From: Hypericum androsaemum
Lineage: Eukaryota; Streptophyta; Magnoliopsida; Malpighiales; Hypericaceae
Length of the DNA: 64,000 nt
Reading direction: 5' to 3'
Assembly: GCA_963995505.1 (NCBI GenBank)
Contig: OZ023184.1
Location: forward strand, 10,308,308-10,372,307
Shown here: positions 1 through 14,099 of the stretch, one piece after another
How positions within the stretch are numbered: position 1 is the stretch's first letter
How the letters are laid out: each line of letters starts with the position of its first letter
Notes under the pieces: generated by a model
Seen by the model: the letters and a program-made list of their open reading frames with translations, nothing else
Told to the model about the DNA's origin: nothing
The model's database searches: none
Made by a program: the position numbers and the translations under genes

Positions 1-3000
1 GCCTTTTCTTGCCTTATCTTGCATTTTCTTGCCTTTTCATGCCTTTTCCATGCCTTTTCTTACCTTTTCTTGCCTTTTCTTTCCTTTGCTTGCCTTATCT
101 TGCCTTTTCTTTCCTTTTCTTGCCTTTTCTTTCCTTTTTCTTGCATTTCTTTCCTTACCTTGCCTTTTATTCCCTTTTTCTTGAATTTTTTGGCCTTTTC
201 TTTCCTTTTCCTTTCTTTTTCTTACCTTTTTTTGCCTTTTCCTTGCCATTTCATGCCTTTTTCATGCTTTTTCTTACCTTTTCTTGCCTTTTCCTTGCCT
301 TTTCTTGCCTTTTCCTTGCATTTTCCTTGCCTTTTATTCCCTTTTCTTGCCATTTCCTAGCTTTTTCTTGCCTTATCTTGCCTTTTCTTTCCTTTTCTTG
401 CCTTTTCCATGCCTTTTCTTTCCTTTTCTTTCCTTTTCATTCCATTTTCTTGCCTTTTCATTCCTTTTCCTTGCCTTTTCTTGCCTTATCTTTCCTTTTC
501 TTGCCTTTTCTTGACTTTTCTTGCCTCATCTTGCCTTTTCTTGCCTTTGCTTGCCTTTTCTTGACTTATCTTGCCTTTTCTTGCCTTTTCTTGGCCATTC
601 ATTCCTTATCTTGCCTTTTCTTACCTTATCTTGCCTTTTCTTACCTTATCTTGCCTTTTCTTGGCCATTCATTCCTTATCAAGCCTTTTCATGCCTTTTC
701 TTGCCGTTTCTTTCATTTTCTTGCCTTTTCATGCCTTTTCTTTCCTTTTCTTGCCTTCTCATGCCTTTTCTTGCCGTTTCTTTCATTTTCTTGCCTTTTC
801 ATGCCTTTTCCTTGCCTTTTCTTGCCTTTTCCTTGCCTTTTCTTTCCTTTTATTGCCTTTTCTTTCCTCATCTTTAATTTTTTGTATTTTCTTGCCTTTC
901 CATCCCTAGTCTTGCCCTATCTTGCGTTATCTTGCCTTATCATGCCTTATCTTTCCTTTTCTTGCTTTTTCATGCCTTCTCTTGCCTTTTCTTTCCTTAT
1001 CTTTCATTTTCTTGCCTTATCTTACCTTATCTTTCCTTTTCTTTCCTTTTTTTGCCTTTTCTTGCCGTATCTTACCTTTTCTTGCCTTTTTTATCCTTTT
1101 CTTGCATTTTCTTTCCTTTTCTTGTCTTTTCATGCCTTTTCCTTGCCTTTTCTTGACTTTTCATGCCTTTTCCTTAATTTTTCTTTCCTTTTCTTGCCTT
1201 TTTCTTGCCTTTTCATGACTTTTCCATGCCTTTTCTTTCTTTATCTTGCCTTTTTCTTGCCTTTTCCTTGCCTTTTCTTTCCTTTTCTTGCCTTTTGTTG
1301 CCTTTTCTATGCCTTTTCTTTCCTTTTCTTTCCTTGTCATGCCTTTTCTGGCCTTATGTTTCCTTTTCCTTGTCTTTTCTTGCCATTTCTTTCCTTTTCT
1401 TTCCTTTTCCTTGCCTTTTCTCCCCTTTCTTTCCTAATCTTGCCTTTTCTTTCCATTTGCTTGCCTTTTCTTGCCTTATCTTGCCTTTTCTTTCCTTTTC
1501 TTGCCTTTTCTATCCATTTCATTCCTTATCTTGCCTTTTCATACCTTTTCCTTGCCTTTTCTTGCCATTTCTTTCCTTTTCTTGCCTTTTCTTTCCTTTT
1601 CCTAGCCTTTTCTACCCTTATCTTGCCTTTTCTTTCCTTTTCCTTGCCTTTTTTTTTCCTTTTCCTTGCTTTTTCTTGCATTTTCCTTGCTTTTTCTTTC
1701 CTTTTTCATGCTTTTTCTTACCTTTTCTTGCCTTTTTCTTGACTTTTCTTGCCTTTTCCTGCCTTTTCTTGCCTTTTCTTTCCTTTTCCTTGCCTTTTCT
1801 TGGCATTTCCCTGCCTTTTCTTGGCTTTTCCTTGTCTTTTCTTGAGTTTTCATGCCTTTTCCTTAATTTTTCTTTCCTTTTCTTGCCTTTTCCTTGCCTT
1901 TTCATGACTTTTCCATGCCTTTTCTTTCTTTATCTTGCCTTTTCTTGCCTTTTCCATGCCTTTTCTTTCCTTTTCTTTCCTTTTCATGCCTTATATTTCC
2001 TTTTCTTGCCTTTTCATGCCTTTTCCAAGCCTTTTCTTACCTTTTCTTTTCTTTTCTTGCCTTTTCTTTCATTTTCCTTCCGTTTCTTGCATTTGCTTCC
2101 CTTTTCTTGCCTTATCTTGCCTTTTCTTTTCTTTTCTTGCCTTTTCTTTCCTTTTCTTGCCTTTTCTTGACATATCTGTCCTTTTCTTGCCTTATCTTGC
2201 CTTTGCTTGCCTTTTCTTGATATATCTGTCCTTTTCTTACCTTTTCTTACCTTATCTTGCACTTTCTTTCCCTTTCATTCCTTGTCTTACCTTCTCATGC
2301 CTTTTCATGCCTTTTCTTGACTTTCCTTTCCTTTTCTTGCCTTTTCTATCCTTTTCCTTGTCTTTCCTTGCCTTATCTTGCCTTATCTTTCATTTTCTTT
2401 CCTTTTCTTGCCTTAACTTTCCTTTTCTTACCTTTTCTTACCTTTTCTTGCCTTTTGTTTTATTTTTCTTGCCTTTTCTTGCCTTAGCTTGCCATATCTT
2501 TCCTTTTCTTTCATTTTCTTGCCTTTTCTTACCTTATCTTGCCTTTTCTAACCTTTTATTTCTATTTCTTGCCTTTTCTTGCCTTTTTTTTACTTTTCTT
2601 GCCTTTTCTTTCCTTTTCCTTGCCTTTTCTTACATTTTCAGGCCTTTTCCTTTCCCTTTCATGCCTTTTCCATGCCTTTTCTTTCATTATCTTGCATTTT
2701 CTTCCATTATCTTGCCTTTTCTTGCCTTATCTTGCATTTTCTTGCCTTTTCATGCCTTTTCCATGCCTTTTCTTACCTTTTCTTGCCTTTTCTTTCCTTT
2801 GCTTGCCTTATCTTGCCTTTTCTTTCCTTTCCTTGCCTTTTCTTTCCTTTTTCTTGCATTTCTTTCCTTACCTTGCCTTTTATTCACTTTTTCTTGAATT
2901 TTTTGGTTTTTTCTTTCCTTTTCCTTGCTTTTTCTTACCTTTTTTTGCCTTTTCCTTGCCTTGTCTTGCCTTTTCCTTGCATTTTCCTTGCCTTTTATTC

Positions 3001-6000
3001 CCTTTTCTTGCCATTTCCTGGCTTTTTTTGCCTTATCTTGCCTTTTCTTTCCTTTTCTTACCTTTTCCATGCCTTTTCTTTCCTTTTCTTTCCTTTTCAT
3101 TGCATTTTCTTGACTTTTCATTCCTTTTCCTTGCCTTTTCTTGCCTTATCTTTCCTTTTCTTGCCTTTTCTTGACTTTTCTTGCCTCATCTTGCCTTTTC
3201 TTGCCTTTGCTTTCCTTTTCTTGACTTATCTTGCCTTTTCTTGCCTTTTCTTGCCCTTTCATTCCTTTTCTTGCCTTTTCTTGCCTTTTCTTAGCCATTC
3301 ATTCCTTATCTTGCCTTTTCTTACCTTATCTTGCCTTTTCTTACCTTATCTTGCCTTTTCTTACCTTATCTTGCCTTTTCTTGGCCATTCATTCCTTATC
3401 TTGCCATTTCATGCCTTTTCTTGCCGTTTCTTTCATTTTCTTGCCTTTTCATGCCTTTTCCTTGCCTTTTCTTTCCTTTTCTTGCCTTCTCATGCCTTTT
3501 CTTGCCGTTTCTTTCATTTTCTTCCCTTTTCATGCCTTTGCCTTGCCTTTTCTTTCCTTTTATTGCCTTTTCTTTCCTCATCTTTAATTTTTTGTATTTT
3601 CTTGCCTTTCCATCCCTTGTCTTGCCCTATCTTGCGTTATCTTGCCTTATCATGCCTTATCTTTCCTTTTCTTGCTTTTTCATGCCTTTTCTTGCCTTTT
3701 CCTTGCATTATCTTGCCTTATCTTACCTTATCTTGCCTTTTCTTTCCTTTTCTTGCCTTACCTTACCTTTTCTTACTTTATCTTTGCTTTCCTTTCCTTT
3801 TCTTTTCTTTCCTTTTCTTGCCTTTTCTTGCCTTACCTTGCCTTTTCTTGCTTGTTCTTGCCTTTTCTTGCCTTTTCATTGCCTTTGATTGCCCTTTCTT
3901 TCCTTTTCTTGCATTTTTATGCCTTTTCTTGCCTTATCTTGCCTTTTCTTACCTTTTCTTACCTTTTCTATCCTTTTCTTGCATTTTCTTTCCTTTTTCT
4001 TGCCTTTTCTTGTCTTTTCTTGGCTTTTCCCTGCCTTTTCTTGGCTTTTCCTTATCTTTTCTTGAGTTTTCATGCCTTTTCCTTGATTTTTCTTTCCTTT
4101 TCTTGCCTTTTCCTTGCCTTTTCATGACTTTTCCAAGCCTTTTCTTTCTTTATCTTGCCTTTTCTTGCCTTTTCCATGCCTTTTCTTTCCTTTTCTTTCC
4201 TTTTCATGCCTTATCTTTCCTTTTCTTGCCTTTTCATGCCTTTTCCAAGCCTTTTCTTACCTTTTCTTTCCTTTTCTTGCCTTTTCTTTCATTTTCCTTC
4301 CTTTTCTTGCATTTGCTTCCCTTTTCTTGCCTTATCTTGCCTTTTCTTTTCTTTTCTTGCCTTTTCTTTTCTTTTCTTGCCTTTTCTTGACATATCTGTC
4401 CTTTTCTTGCCTTTTCTTGCCTTATCTTGCCTTTGCTTGCCTTTTCTTGACATATCTGTCCTTTTCTTACCTTTTCTTACCTTATCTTGCATTTTCTTTC
4501 CCTTTCATTCCTTGTCTTACCTCCTCATGCCTTTTCTTGACTTTCCTTTCCTTTTCTTGCCTTTTCTATCCTTTTCCTTGTCTTTCCTTGCCTTATCTTG
4601 CCTTATCTTTCATTTTCTTTCCTTTTCTTTCCTTTTCTTGCCTTAACTTTCCTTTTCTTACCTTTTCTTGCCTTTTGTTTTCTTTTCCTTGCCTTTTCTT
4701 GCCTTAGCTTGCCATATCTTTCCTTTTCTTTCATTTTCTTGCCTTTTCTTACCTTATCTTGCCTTTTCTAACCTTTTATTTCTATTTCTTGCCTTTTCTT
4801 GCCTTTTTTTTACTTTTCTTGCCTTTTCTTTCCTTTTCCTTGCCTTTTCTTACATTTCGGGCCTTTTCCTTTCCTTTTCATGCCTTTTCCATGCCTTTTC
4901 TTTCATTATCTTGCATTTTCTTCCATTATCTTGCCTTTTCTTGCCTTATCTTGCATTTCCTTGCCTTTTCATGCCTTTTCCATGCCTTTTCTTACCTTTT
5001 CTTGCCTTTTCTTTCCTTTGCTTGCCTTATCTTGCCTTTTCTTTCCTTTCCTTGCCTTTTCTTTCCTTTTTCTTGCATTTCTTTCCTTACCTTGCCTTTT
5101 ATTCCCTTTTTCTTGAATTTTTTGGTTTTTTCTTTCCTTTTCCTTGCTTTTTCTTACCTTTTTTTGCCTTTTCCTTGCCTTTTCCTTGCATTTTCCTTGC
5201 CTTTTATTCCCTTTTCTTGCCATTTCCTGGCTTTTTCTTGCCTTATCTTGCCTTTTCTTTCCTTTTCTTGCCTTTTCCATGCCTTTTCTTTCCTTTTCTT
5301 TCCTTTTCATTGCATTTTCTTGCCTTTTCATTCCTTTTCCTTGCCTTTTCTTGCCTTATCTTTCCTTTTCTTGCCTTTTCTTGACTTTTCTTGCCTCATC
5401 TTGTCTTTTCTTGCCTTTGCTTTCCTTTTCTTGACTTATCTTGCCTTTTCTTGCCCTTTCATTCCTTTCCTTGCCTTTTCTTGCCTTTTCTTGGCCATTC
5501 ATTCCTTATCTTGCCTTTTCTTACCTTATCTTGCCTTTTCTTACCTTAGCTTGCCTTTTCTTGGCCATTCATTCCTTATCTTGCCATTTCATGCCTTTTC
5601 TTGCCGTTTCTTTCATTTTCTTGCCTTTTCATGCCTTTTCCTTGCCTTTTCTTTCCTTTTCTTGCCTTCTCATGCCTTTTCTTGCCGTTTCTTTCATTTT
5701 CTTGCCTTTTCATGCCTTTTCCTTGCCTTTTCTTTCCTTTTATTGCCTTTTCTTTCCTCATCTTTAATTTTTTGTATTTTCTTGCCTTTCCATCCCTTGT
5801 CTTGCCCTATCTTGCGTTATCTTGCCTTATCATGCCTTATCTTTCCTTTTCTTGCTTTTTCATGCCTTTTCCATGCCTTTTCTTGCCTTTTCCTTGCATT
5901 ATCTTGCCTTATCTTACCTTATCTTGCCTTTTCTTTCCTTTTCTTGCCTTACCTTACCTTTTCTTACTTTATATTTCCTTTCCTTTCCTTTTCTTTTCTT

Positions 6001-8517
6001 TCCTTTTCTTGCCTTTTCTTGCCTTACCTTGCCTTTTCTTGCTTGTTCTTGCCTTTTCCTTGCCTTTTCTTGCCTTTTCATTGCCTTTGATTGCCCTTTC
6101 TTTCCTTTTATTGCATTTTTATGCCTTATCTTGCCTTTTCTTACCTTTTCTTGCCTTTTCTATCCTTTTCTTGCATTTTCTTTCCTTTTTCTTGCCTTTT
6201 CTTGTCTTTTCTTTGCTATTCCCTGCCTTTTCTTGGCTTTTCCTTGTCTTTTCTTGAGTTTTCATGCCTTTTCCTTGACTTTTCTTTCCTTTTCTTGCCT
6301 TTTCCTTGCCTTTTCATGACTTTTCCATGCCTTTTCTTTCTTTATCTTGCCTTTTCTTGCCTTTTCCATGCCTTTTCTTTCCTTTTCTTTCCTTTTCATG
6401 CCTTATCTTTCCTTTTCTTGCCTTTTCATGCCTTTTCCAAGCCTTTTCTTACCTTTTCTTTCCTTTTCTTGCCTTTTCTTTCATTTTCCTTCCTTTTCTT
6501 GCATTTGCTTCCCTTTTCTTGCCTTATCTTGCCTTTTCTTTTCTTTTCTTGCCTTTTCTTGCCTTTTCTTGACATATCTTTCCTTTTCTTGCCTTTTCTT
6601 GCCTTATCTTTCCTTTGCTTGCCTTTTCTTGACATATCTGTCCTTTTCTTATCTTTTCTTACCTTATCTTGCATTTTCTTTCCCTTTCACTCCTTGTCTT
6701 ACCTCCTCATGCCTTTTTTTGACTTTCCTTTCATTTTCTTGCCTTTTCTATCCTTTTCCTTGTCTTTCCTTGCCTTATCTTGCCTCATCTTTCATTTTCT
6801 TTCCTTTTCTTTCCTTTTCTTGCCTTAACTTTCCTTTTCTTACCTTTTCTTACCTTTTCTTGCCTTTTGTTTTCTTTTCCTTGCCTTTTCTTGCCTTATC
6901 TTGCCATATCTTTCCTTTTCTTTCATTTTCTTGCCATTTCTTACCTTATCTTGCCTTTTCTAACCTTTTATTTCTATTTCTTGCCTTTTCTTGCCATTTT
7001 TTTACTTTTCTTGCCTTTTCTTTCCTTTTCCTTGCCTTTTCTTACATTTTCTGGCCTTTTCCTTTCCTTTTCATGCCTTTTCCATGCCTTTTCTTTCATT
7101 ATCTTGCATTTTCTTCCATTATCTTGCCTTTTCTTGCCTTATCTTGCATTTTCTTGCCTTTTCATGCCTTTTCCATGCCTTTTCTTACCTTTTCTTGCCT
7201 TTTCTTTCCTTTCCTTGCCTTTTCTTTCCTTTCCTTGCCTTTTCTTTCCTTTTTCTTGCATTTCTTTCCTTACCTTGCCTTTTATTCCCTTTTTCTTGAA
7301 TTTTTTGGCCTTTTCTTTCCTTTTCCTTGCTTTTTCTTACCTTTTTTTGCCTTTTCCTTGCCATTTCATGCCTTTTTCATGCTTTTTCTTACCTTTTCTT
7401 GCCTTTTCCTTGCCTTTTCTTGCCTTTTCCTTGCATTTTCCTTGCCTTTTATTCCCTTTTCTTGCCATTTCCTGGCTTTTTCTTGCCTTATCTTGCCTTT
7501 TCTTTCCTTTTCATTGCATTTTCTTGCCTTTTCATTCCTTTTCCTTGCCTTTTCTTGCCTTATCTTTCCTTTTCTTGCCTTTTCTTGACTTTTCTTGCCT
7601 CATCTTGCCTTTTCTTGCCTTTGCTTGCCTTTTCTTGACTTATCTTGCCTTTTCTTGCCCTTTCATTCCTTTTCTTGCCTTTTCTTGCCTTTTCTTGGCC
7701 ATTCATTCCTTATCCTGCCTTTTCTTACCTTATCTTGCCTTTTCTTATCTTATCTTGCCTTTTCTTGGCCATTCATTCCTTATCTTGCCTTTTCATGCCT
7801 TTTCTTGCCGTTTCTTTCATTTTCTTGCCTTTTCATGCCTTTTCCTTGCCTTTTCTTTCCTTTTCTTGCCTTCTCATGCCTTTTCTTGCCGTTTCTTTCA
7901 TTTTCTTGCCTTTTCATGCCTTTTCCTTGCCTTTTCTTGCCTTTTCCTTGCCTTTTCTTACCTTTTATTGCCTTTCCTTTCCTCATCTTTAATTTTTTTT
8001 TATTTTCTTGCCTTTCCATCCCTTGTCTTGCCCTATCTTGCGTTATCTTGCCTTATCATGCCTTATCTTTCCTTTTCTTGATTTTTCATGCCTTTTCCAT
8101 GCCTTTTCTTGCCTTTTCTTTCCTTATCTTTCCTTTTCTTGCCTTATCTTACCTTATCTTTCCTTTTCTTTCCTTTTTTTGCCTTTTCTTGCCTTATCTT
8201 ACCTTTTCTTGCCTTTTTTATCCTTTTCTTGCTTTTTCATGCCTTTTCCATGCCTTTTCTTGCCTTTTCCTTGCCTTTTCTTGCCTTATCTTGCCTTATC
8301 TTACCTTATCTTGCCTTTTCTTTCCTTTTCTTGCCTTACCTTACCTTTTCTTACTTTATCTTTCCTTTCCTTTCCTTTTCTTTTCTTTCCTTTTCTTGCC
8401 TTTTCTTGCCTTACCTTGCCTTTTCTTGCTTGTTCTTGCCTTTTCCTTGCCTTTTCTTGCCTTTTCATTGCCTTTGATTGCCCTTTCTTTCCTTTTCTTG
8501 CATTTTTATGCCTTTTC

Positions 8518-9599
8518 TTGCCTTATCTTTCTTTTTCTTACCTTTTCATGCATTTTGTTGTCTTTTTATGCCTTTTCCTGGCTTTTTATACCTTTTCCTG
8601 CCATTTCCTTGCCTTTTCTTATCTTTTCCTTGCCTTTTCTTACCTTATCTTTCCTTTTTTATACATTTTCTTGCCTTTTCTTTCATTTTCTTGCCTTTTC
8701 TTGCCTTTTCTTTCCTTTTCTTGCTTTTTCATGCTTTTTCCATGCCTTTTCCTAGACTTTTCTTGCCTTTTCCTTGCCTTTTCTTACCTTTTCTTGCCTT
8801 TTCCTTTACTTTTCATGCATTTTCCATGCCTTTTCTTTCCTTATCTTGCTTTTTCTTGCCTTTTCCTTGCCTTATATTGCCTTTTCTTGCCTTATCTCTC
8901 TCTTTTTCTTTCCTATTCCTTGCCCTTTCTTGCCATATCTTTCCTTTTCTTGCCTTTTCCTTGCCTTTTCTTTCCTTATCTTGCCTTATTTTGCCTTTTC
9001 TTCCCTTTTCTTGGCTTTTCTTGCCTTTTTATGTCTTTTCCTTGCCTTTTCATGCCTTTTCTTGCCTTTTCCTTGCCTTTTCTTACTTTTTCTTACCTTT
9101 TCCTTGCCTTTTCATGCCATTTCTATGCCTTTTCTTTCCTTATCTTGCCTTTTCTTGACTTTTCCTTGCCTTTTCCTTGCCATTGCTTTCCTTTTCTTGC
9201 CTTATCTTGCCTTTTCTTTCCTTTTCTTGCCTTATCTTTCCTTTTCTTGCCTTTTCATGCCTTATCTTGCATTTTCTTGTCTTTTCTTTACCTTTTTTTC
9301 CTTTTCTTACCTTTTCCTTGCCTTTTCATGCCTTTTCTATGCCTTTTCTTTCCTTATCTTGCCTTTTCTTGTCTTTTCCTTGCCTTTTCTTTCCTTTTCT
9401 TGCCTTATCTTGCCTTATCTTTCCTTTTCTTGCCTTATCTTTTTTTTCTTGCCTTTTCATGCCTTATCTTGCATTTTCTTATCTTTTCTTTACCTTTTTT
9501 TCCTTTTCTTTCCTTTTCTTCCCTTGTCTTGCCTTTTCTTTCATTTTCTTGCATTTTCCCTGCCTTTTCTTGCCTTATCGTGCATTTTCTTGCCATTTT
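8518..9599. repeat. Alternative HOR segment X, copy 1
   Basis: This stretch carries markers absent from the neighbouring 2.2-kb copies: ATTTTGTTGTC near 8555, TCTCTCTCT near 8896, and a run of T followed by CTTGCC near 9430. It takes the place of the segment that contains the GAATTTTTTGG marker in other copies. The same series recurs about 4.32 kb downstream. This suggests a block exchange or unequal recombination within the array. Confidence 0.75.
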
Positions 9600-12500
9600 C
9601 TTTCCTTTTCTTGCCTTTTCCATGCCTTTTCTTTCCTTTTCTTTCCTTGTCATTGCATTTTCTTGCCTTTTCATTCCTTTTCCTTGCCTTTTCTTGCCTT
9701 ATCTTTCCTTTTCTTGCCTTTTCTTGACTTTTCTTGCCTCATCTTGCCTTTTCTTGCCTTTGCTTGCCTTTTCTTGACTTATCTTGCGTTTTCTTGTCTT
9801 TTCTTGCCCTTTCATTCCTTTTCTTGCCTTTTCTTGCCTTTTCTTGGCCATTCATTCCTTATCTTGCCTTTTCTTACCTTATCTTGCCTTTTCTTACCTT
9901 ATCTTGCCTTTTCTTGGCCATTCATTCCTTATCTTGCCTTTTCATGCCTTTTCTTGCCGTTTCTTTCATTTTCTTGCCTTTTCATGCCTTTTCCTTGCCT
10001 TTTCTTTCCTTTTCTTGCCTTCTCATGCCTTTTCTTGCCGTTTCTTTCATTTTTTGCCTTTTCATGCCTTTTCATTGCCTTTTCTTTCCTTTTATTGCCT
10101 TTTCTTTCCTCATCTTTAATTTTTTGTATTTTCTTGCCTTTCCATCCCTTGTCTTGCCCTATCTGGCGTTATCTTGCCTTATCATGCCTTATCTTTCCTT
10201 TTCTTGCTTTTTCATGCCTTTTCCATGCCTTTTCTTCCCTTTTCCTTGCCTTATCTTGCCTTATCTTACCTTATCTTGCCTTTTCTTTCCTTTTCTTGCC
10301 TTACCTTACCTTTTCTTACTTTATCTTTCCTTTCCTTTCCTTTTCTTTTCTTTCCTTTTCTTGCCTTTTCTTGCCTTACCTTGCCTTTTCTTGCTTGTTC
10401 TTGCCTTTTCCTTGCCTTTTCTTGCCTTTTCCTTGCCTTTTCTTTCCTTTTCTTGCATTTTTATGCCTTTTCTTGCCTTATCTTGCCTTATCTTGCCTTT
10501 TCTTACCTTTTCTTGCCTTTTCTATCCTTTTCTTGCATTTTCTTTCCTTTTCCTTGCCTTTTCTTGTCTTTTCTTGTCTTTTCCCTACCTTTTCTTGGCT
10601 TTTCCTTGTCTTTTCTTGAGTTTTCATGCCTTTTTCTTGATTTTTCTTTCCTTTTCTTGCCTTTTCCTTGCCTTTCCATGACTTTTCCATGCCTTTTCTT
10701 TCTTTATCTTGCCTTTTCTTGCCTTTTCCATGCCTTTTCTTTCCTTTTCTTTCCTTTTCATGCCTTATCTTTCCTTTTCTTGCCTTTTCATGCCTTTTCC
10801 AAGCCTTTTCTTACCTTTTCTTTCCTTTTCTTGCCTTTTCTTTCATTTTCCTTCCTTTTCTTTCATTTGCTTCCCTTTTCTTGCCTTATCTTGCCTTTTC
10901 TTATCTTTTCTTGCCTTTTCTTTCCTTTTCTTGCCTTTTCTTGACATATCTGTCCTTTTCTTGCCTTTTCTTGCCTTATCTTGCCTTTTCTTGACATATC
11001 TGTCCTTTTCTTACCTTTTCTTACCTTATCTTGCATTTTCCTTCCCTTTCATTCCTTGTCTTACCTCCTCATGCCTTTTCATGCCTTTTCTTGACTTTCC
11101 TTTCCTTTTCTTGCCTTTTCTATCCTTTTCCTTGTCTTTCCTTGCCTTATCTTGCCTTATCTTTCATTTTCTTTCCTTTTCTTTCCTTTTCTTGCCTTAA
11201 CTTTCCTTTTCTTACCTTTTCTTACCTTTTCTTGCCTTTTGTTTTCTTTTCCTTGCCTTTTCTTACCTTATCTTGCCTTTTCTAACCTTTTATTTCTATT
11301 TCTTGCCTTTTCTTGCCTTTTTTTAACTTTTCTTGCCTTTTCTTTCCTTTTCCTTGCCTTTTCTTACATTTTCTGGCCTTTTCTTTTCCTTTTCATGCCT
11401 TTTCTATGCCTTTTCTTTCATTATCTTGCATTTTCTTCCATTATCTTGCCTTTTCTTGCCTTATCTTGCATTTTCTTGCCTTTTCATGCCTTTTCCATGC
11501 CTTTTCTTACCTTTTATTGCCTTTTCTTTCCTTTGCTTGCCTTATCTTGCCTTTTCTTTCCTTTCCTTGCCTTTTCTTTACTTTTTCTTGCATTTCTTTC
11601 CTTACCTTGCCTTTTATTCCCTTTTTCTTGAATTTTTTGGCCTTTTCTTTCCTTTTCCTTGCTTTTTCTTACCTTTTTTTGCCTTTTCCTTGCCATTTCA
11701 TGCCTTTTTCATGCTTTTTCTTACCTTTTCTTGCCTTTTCCTTGCCTTTTCTTGCCTTTTCCTTGCATTTTCTTTGCCTTTTATTCCCATTTCTTGCCAT
11801 TTCCTGGCTTTTTCTTGCCTTATCTTGCCTTTTCTTGCCTTTTCCATGCCTTTTCTTTCCTTTTCTTTCCTTTTCATTGCATTTTCTTGCCTTTTCATTC
11901 CTTTTCCTTGCCTTTTCTTGCCTTATCTTTCCTTTTCTTGCCTTTTCTTGACTTTTCTTGCCTCATCTTGCCTTTTCTTGCCTTTGCTTGCCTTTTCTTG
12001 ACTTATCTTGCCTTTTCTTGCCTTTTCATGCCCTTTCATTCCTTTTCTTGCCTTTTCTTGCCTTTTCTTGGCCATTCATTCCTTATCTTGCCTTTTCTTA
12101 CCTTATCTTGCCTTTTCTTACCTTATCTTGCCTTTTCTTGGCCATTCATTCCTTATCTTGCCTTTTCATGCCTTTTCTTGCCGTTTCTTTCATTTTCTTG
12201 CCTTTTCATGCCTTTTCCTTGCCTTTTCTTTCCTTTTCTTGCCTTCTCATGCCTTTTCTTGCCGTTTCTTTCATTTTCTTGCCTTTTCATGCCTTTTCCT
12301 TGCCTTTTCTTGCCTTTTCCTTGCCTTTTCTTTCCTTTTATTGCCTTTTCTTTCCTCATCTTTAATTTTTTGTATTTTCTTGCCTTTCCATCCCTTGTCT
12401 TGCCCTATCTTGCGTTATCTTGCCTTATCATGCCTTATCTTTCCTTTTCTTGCTTTTTCATGCCTTTTCCATGCCTTTTCTTGCCTTTTCTTTCCTTATC

Positions 12501-12839
12501 TTTCCTTTTCTTGCCTTATCTTACCTTATCTTTCCTTTTCTTTCCTTTTTTTGCCTTATTTTGCCTTTTTTATCCTTTTCTTGCTTTTTCATGCCTTTTC
12601 CATGCCTTTTTCTCGCCTTTTCTTGCCTTATCTTGCCTTATCTTACCTTATCTTGCCTTTTCTTTCCTTTTCTTGCCTTAACTTACCTTTTCTTACTTTA
12701 TCTTTCCTTTCCTTTCCTTTTCTTTTCTTTCCTTTTCTTGCCTTTTCTTGTCTTACCTTGCCTTTTCTTGCTTGTTCTTGCCTTTTCCTTGCCTTTTCTT
12801 GCCTTTTCATTGCCTTTGATTGCCCTTTCTTTCCTTTTC

Positions 12840-13900
12840 TTGCCTTATCTTTCTTTTTCTTACCTTTTCATGCATTTTGTTGTCTTTTTATGCCTTTTCC
12901 TGGCTTTTTATGCCTTTTCCTGCCATTTCCTTGCCTTTTCTTATCTTTTCCTTGCCTTTTCTTACCTTATCTTTCCTTTTTTATACATTTTCTTGCCTTT
13001 TCTTTCATTTTCTTGCCTTTTCTTGCCTTTTCTTTCCTTTTCTTGCTTTTTCATGCTTTTTCCATGCGTTTTCCTAGCCTTTTCTTGCCTTTTCCTTGCC
13101 TTTTCTTACCTTTTCTTGAATTTTCCTTTACTTTTCATGCATTTTTCATGCCTTTTCTTTCCTTATCTTGCTTTTTCTTGCCTTTTCCTTGCCTTATATT
13201 GCCTTATCTCTCTCTTTTTCTTTCCTATTCCTTGCCCTTTCTTGCCATATCTTGCCTTTTCTTGCCTTTTCCTTGCCTTTTCTTTCCTTATCTTGCCTTA
13301 TTTTGCCTTTTCTTCCATTTTCTTCCCTTTTCTTGCCTTTTTATGTCTTTTCCTTACCTTTTCATGCCTTTTCTTGCCTTTTCCTTGCCTTTTCTTACTT
13401 TTTCTTACCTTTTCCTTGCCTTTTCATGCCATTTCTATGCCTTTCCTTTCCTTATCTTGCCTTTTCTTGACTTTTCCTTGCCTTTTCCTTGCCATTGCTT
13501 TCCTTTTCTTGCCTTATCTTGCCTTTTCTTTCCTTTTCTTGCCTTATCTTTCCTTTTCTTGCTTTTTCATGCCTTATCTTGCATTTTCTTATCTTTTCTT
13601 TACCTTTTTTTCCTTTTCTTACCTTTTCCTTGCCTTTTCATGCCTTTTCTATGCCTTTTCTTTCCTTATCTTGCCTTTTCTTGTCTTTTCCTTGCCTTTT
13701 CTTTCCTTTTCTTGCCTTATCTTTCCTTTTCTTGCCTTATCTTTTTTTTCTTGCCTTTTCATGCCTTATCTTGCATTTTCTTATCTTTTGTTTACCTTTT
13801 TTTCCTTTTCTTTCCTTTTCTTGCCTTGTCTTGCCTTTTCTTTCATTTTCTTGCATTTTCCCTGCCTTTTCTTGCCTTATCGTGCATTTTCTTGCCATTT
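12840..13900. repeat. Alternative HOR segment X, copy 2
   Basis: The segment repeats the marker order of 8518-9599 at an offset of about 4318 bp, including ATTTTGTTGTC near 12873 and TCTCTCTCT near 13207. Copy 1 returns afterwards to the 2.2-kb HOR, but copy 2 leads into the second HOR territory. A more diverged partial relative lies around 16715-17330. Confidence 0.75.
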
Positions 13901-14099
13901 CCTTGCCTTTTTTTGCCTTTTCTTGCCTTTTCCTTTCATTTTCATGCCTTTGCCATTCCTTTTCTTTCCTTATCTTGCCTTTTCCTGCCTTTTCCTTGCC
14001 TTACCTTTTCTTTCCTTTCCTTGCCTTATCTTGCATTTTCCCTACCTTTTCTTTCCTTTTCTTGCCTTTTCATGCCTCTTCTTGCCTTATCTTTTTTTT

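Noticed and set aside
9..1742. Long + strand open frame of 577 codons at the left edge, and dozens like it in satellite A
   Set aside because: They translate the decamer into Phe/Leu/Ser/Cys/Pro repeats in all three frames, lack domains and start context, and follow from the stop-free consensus.
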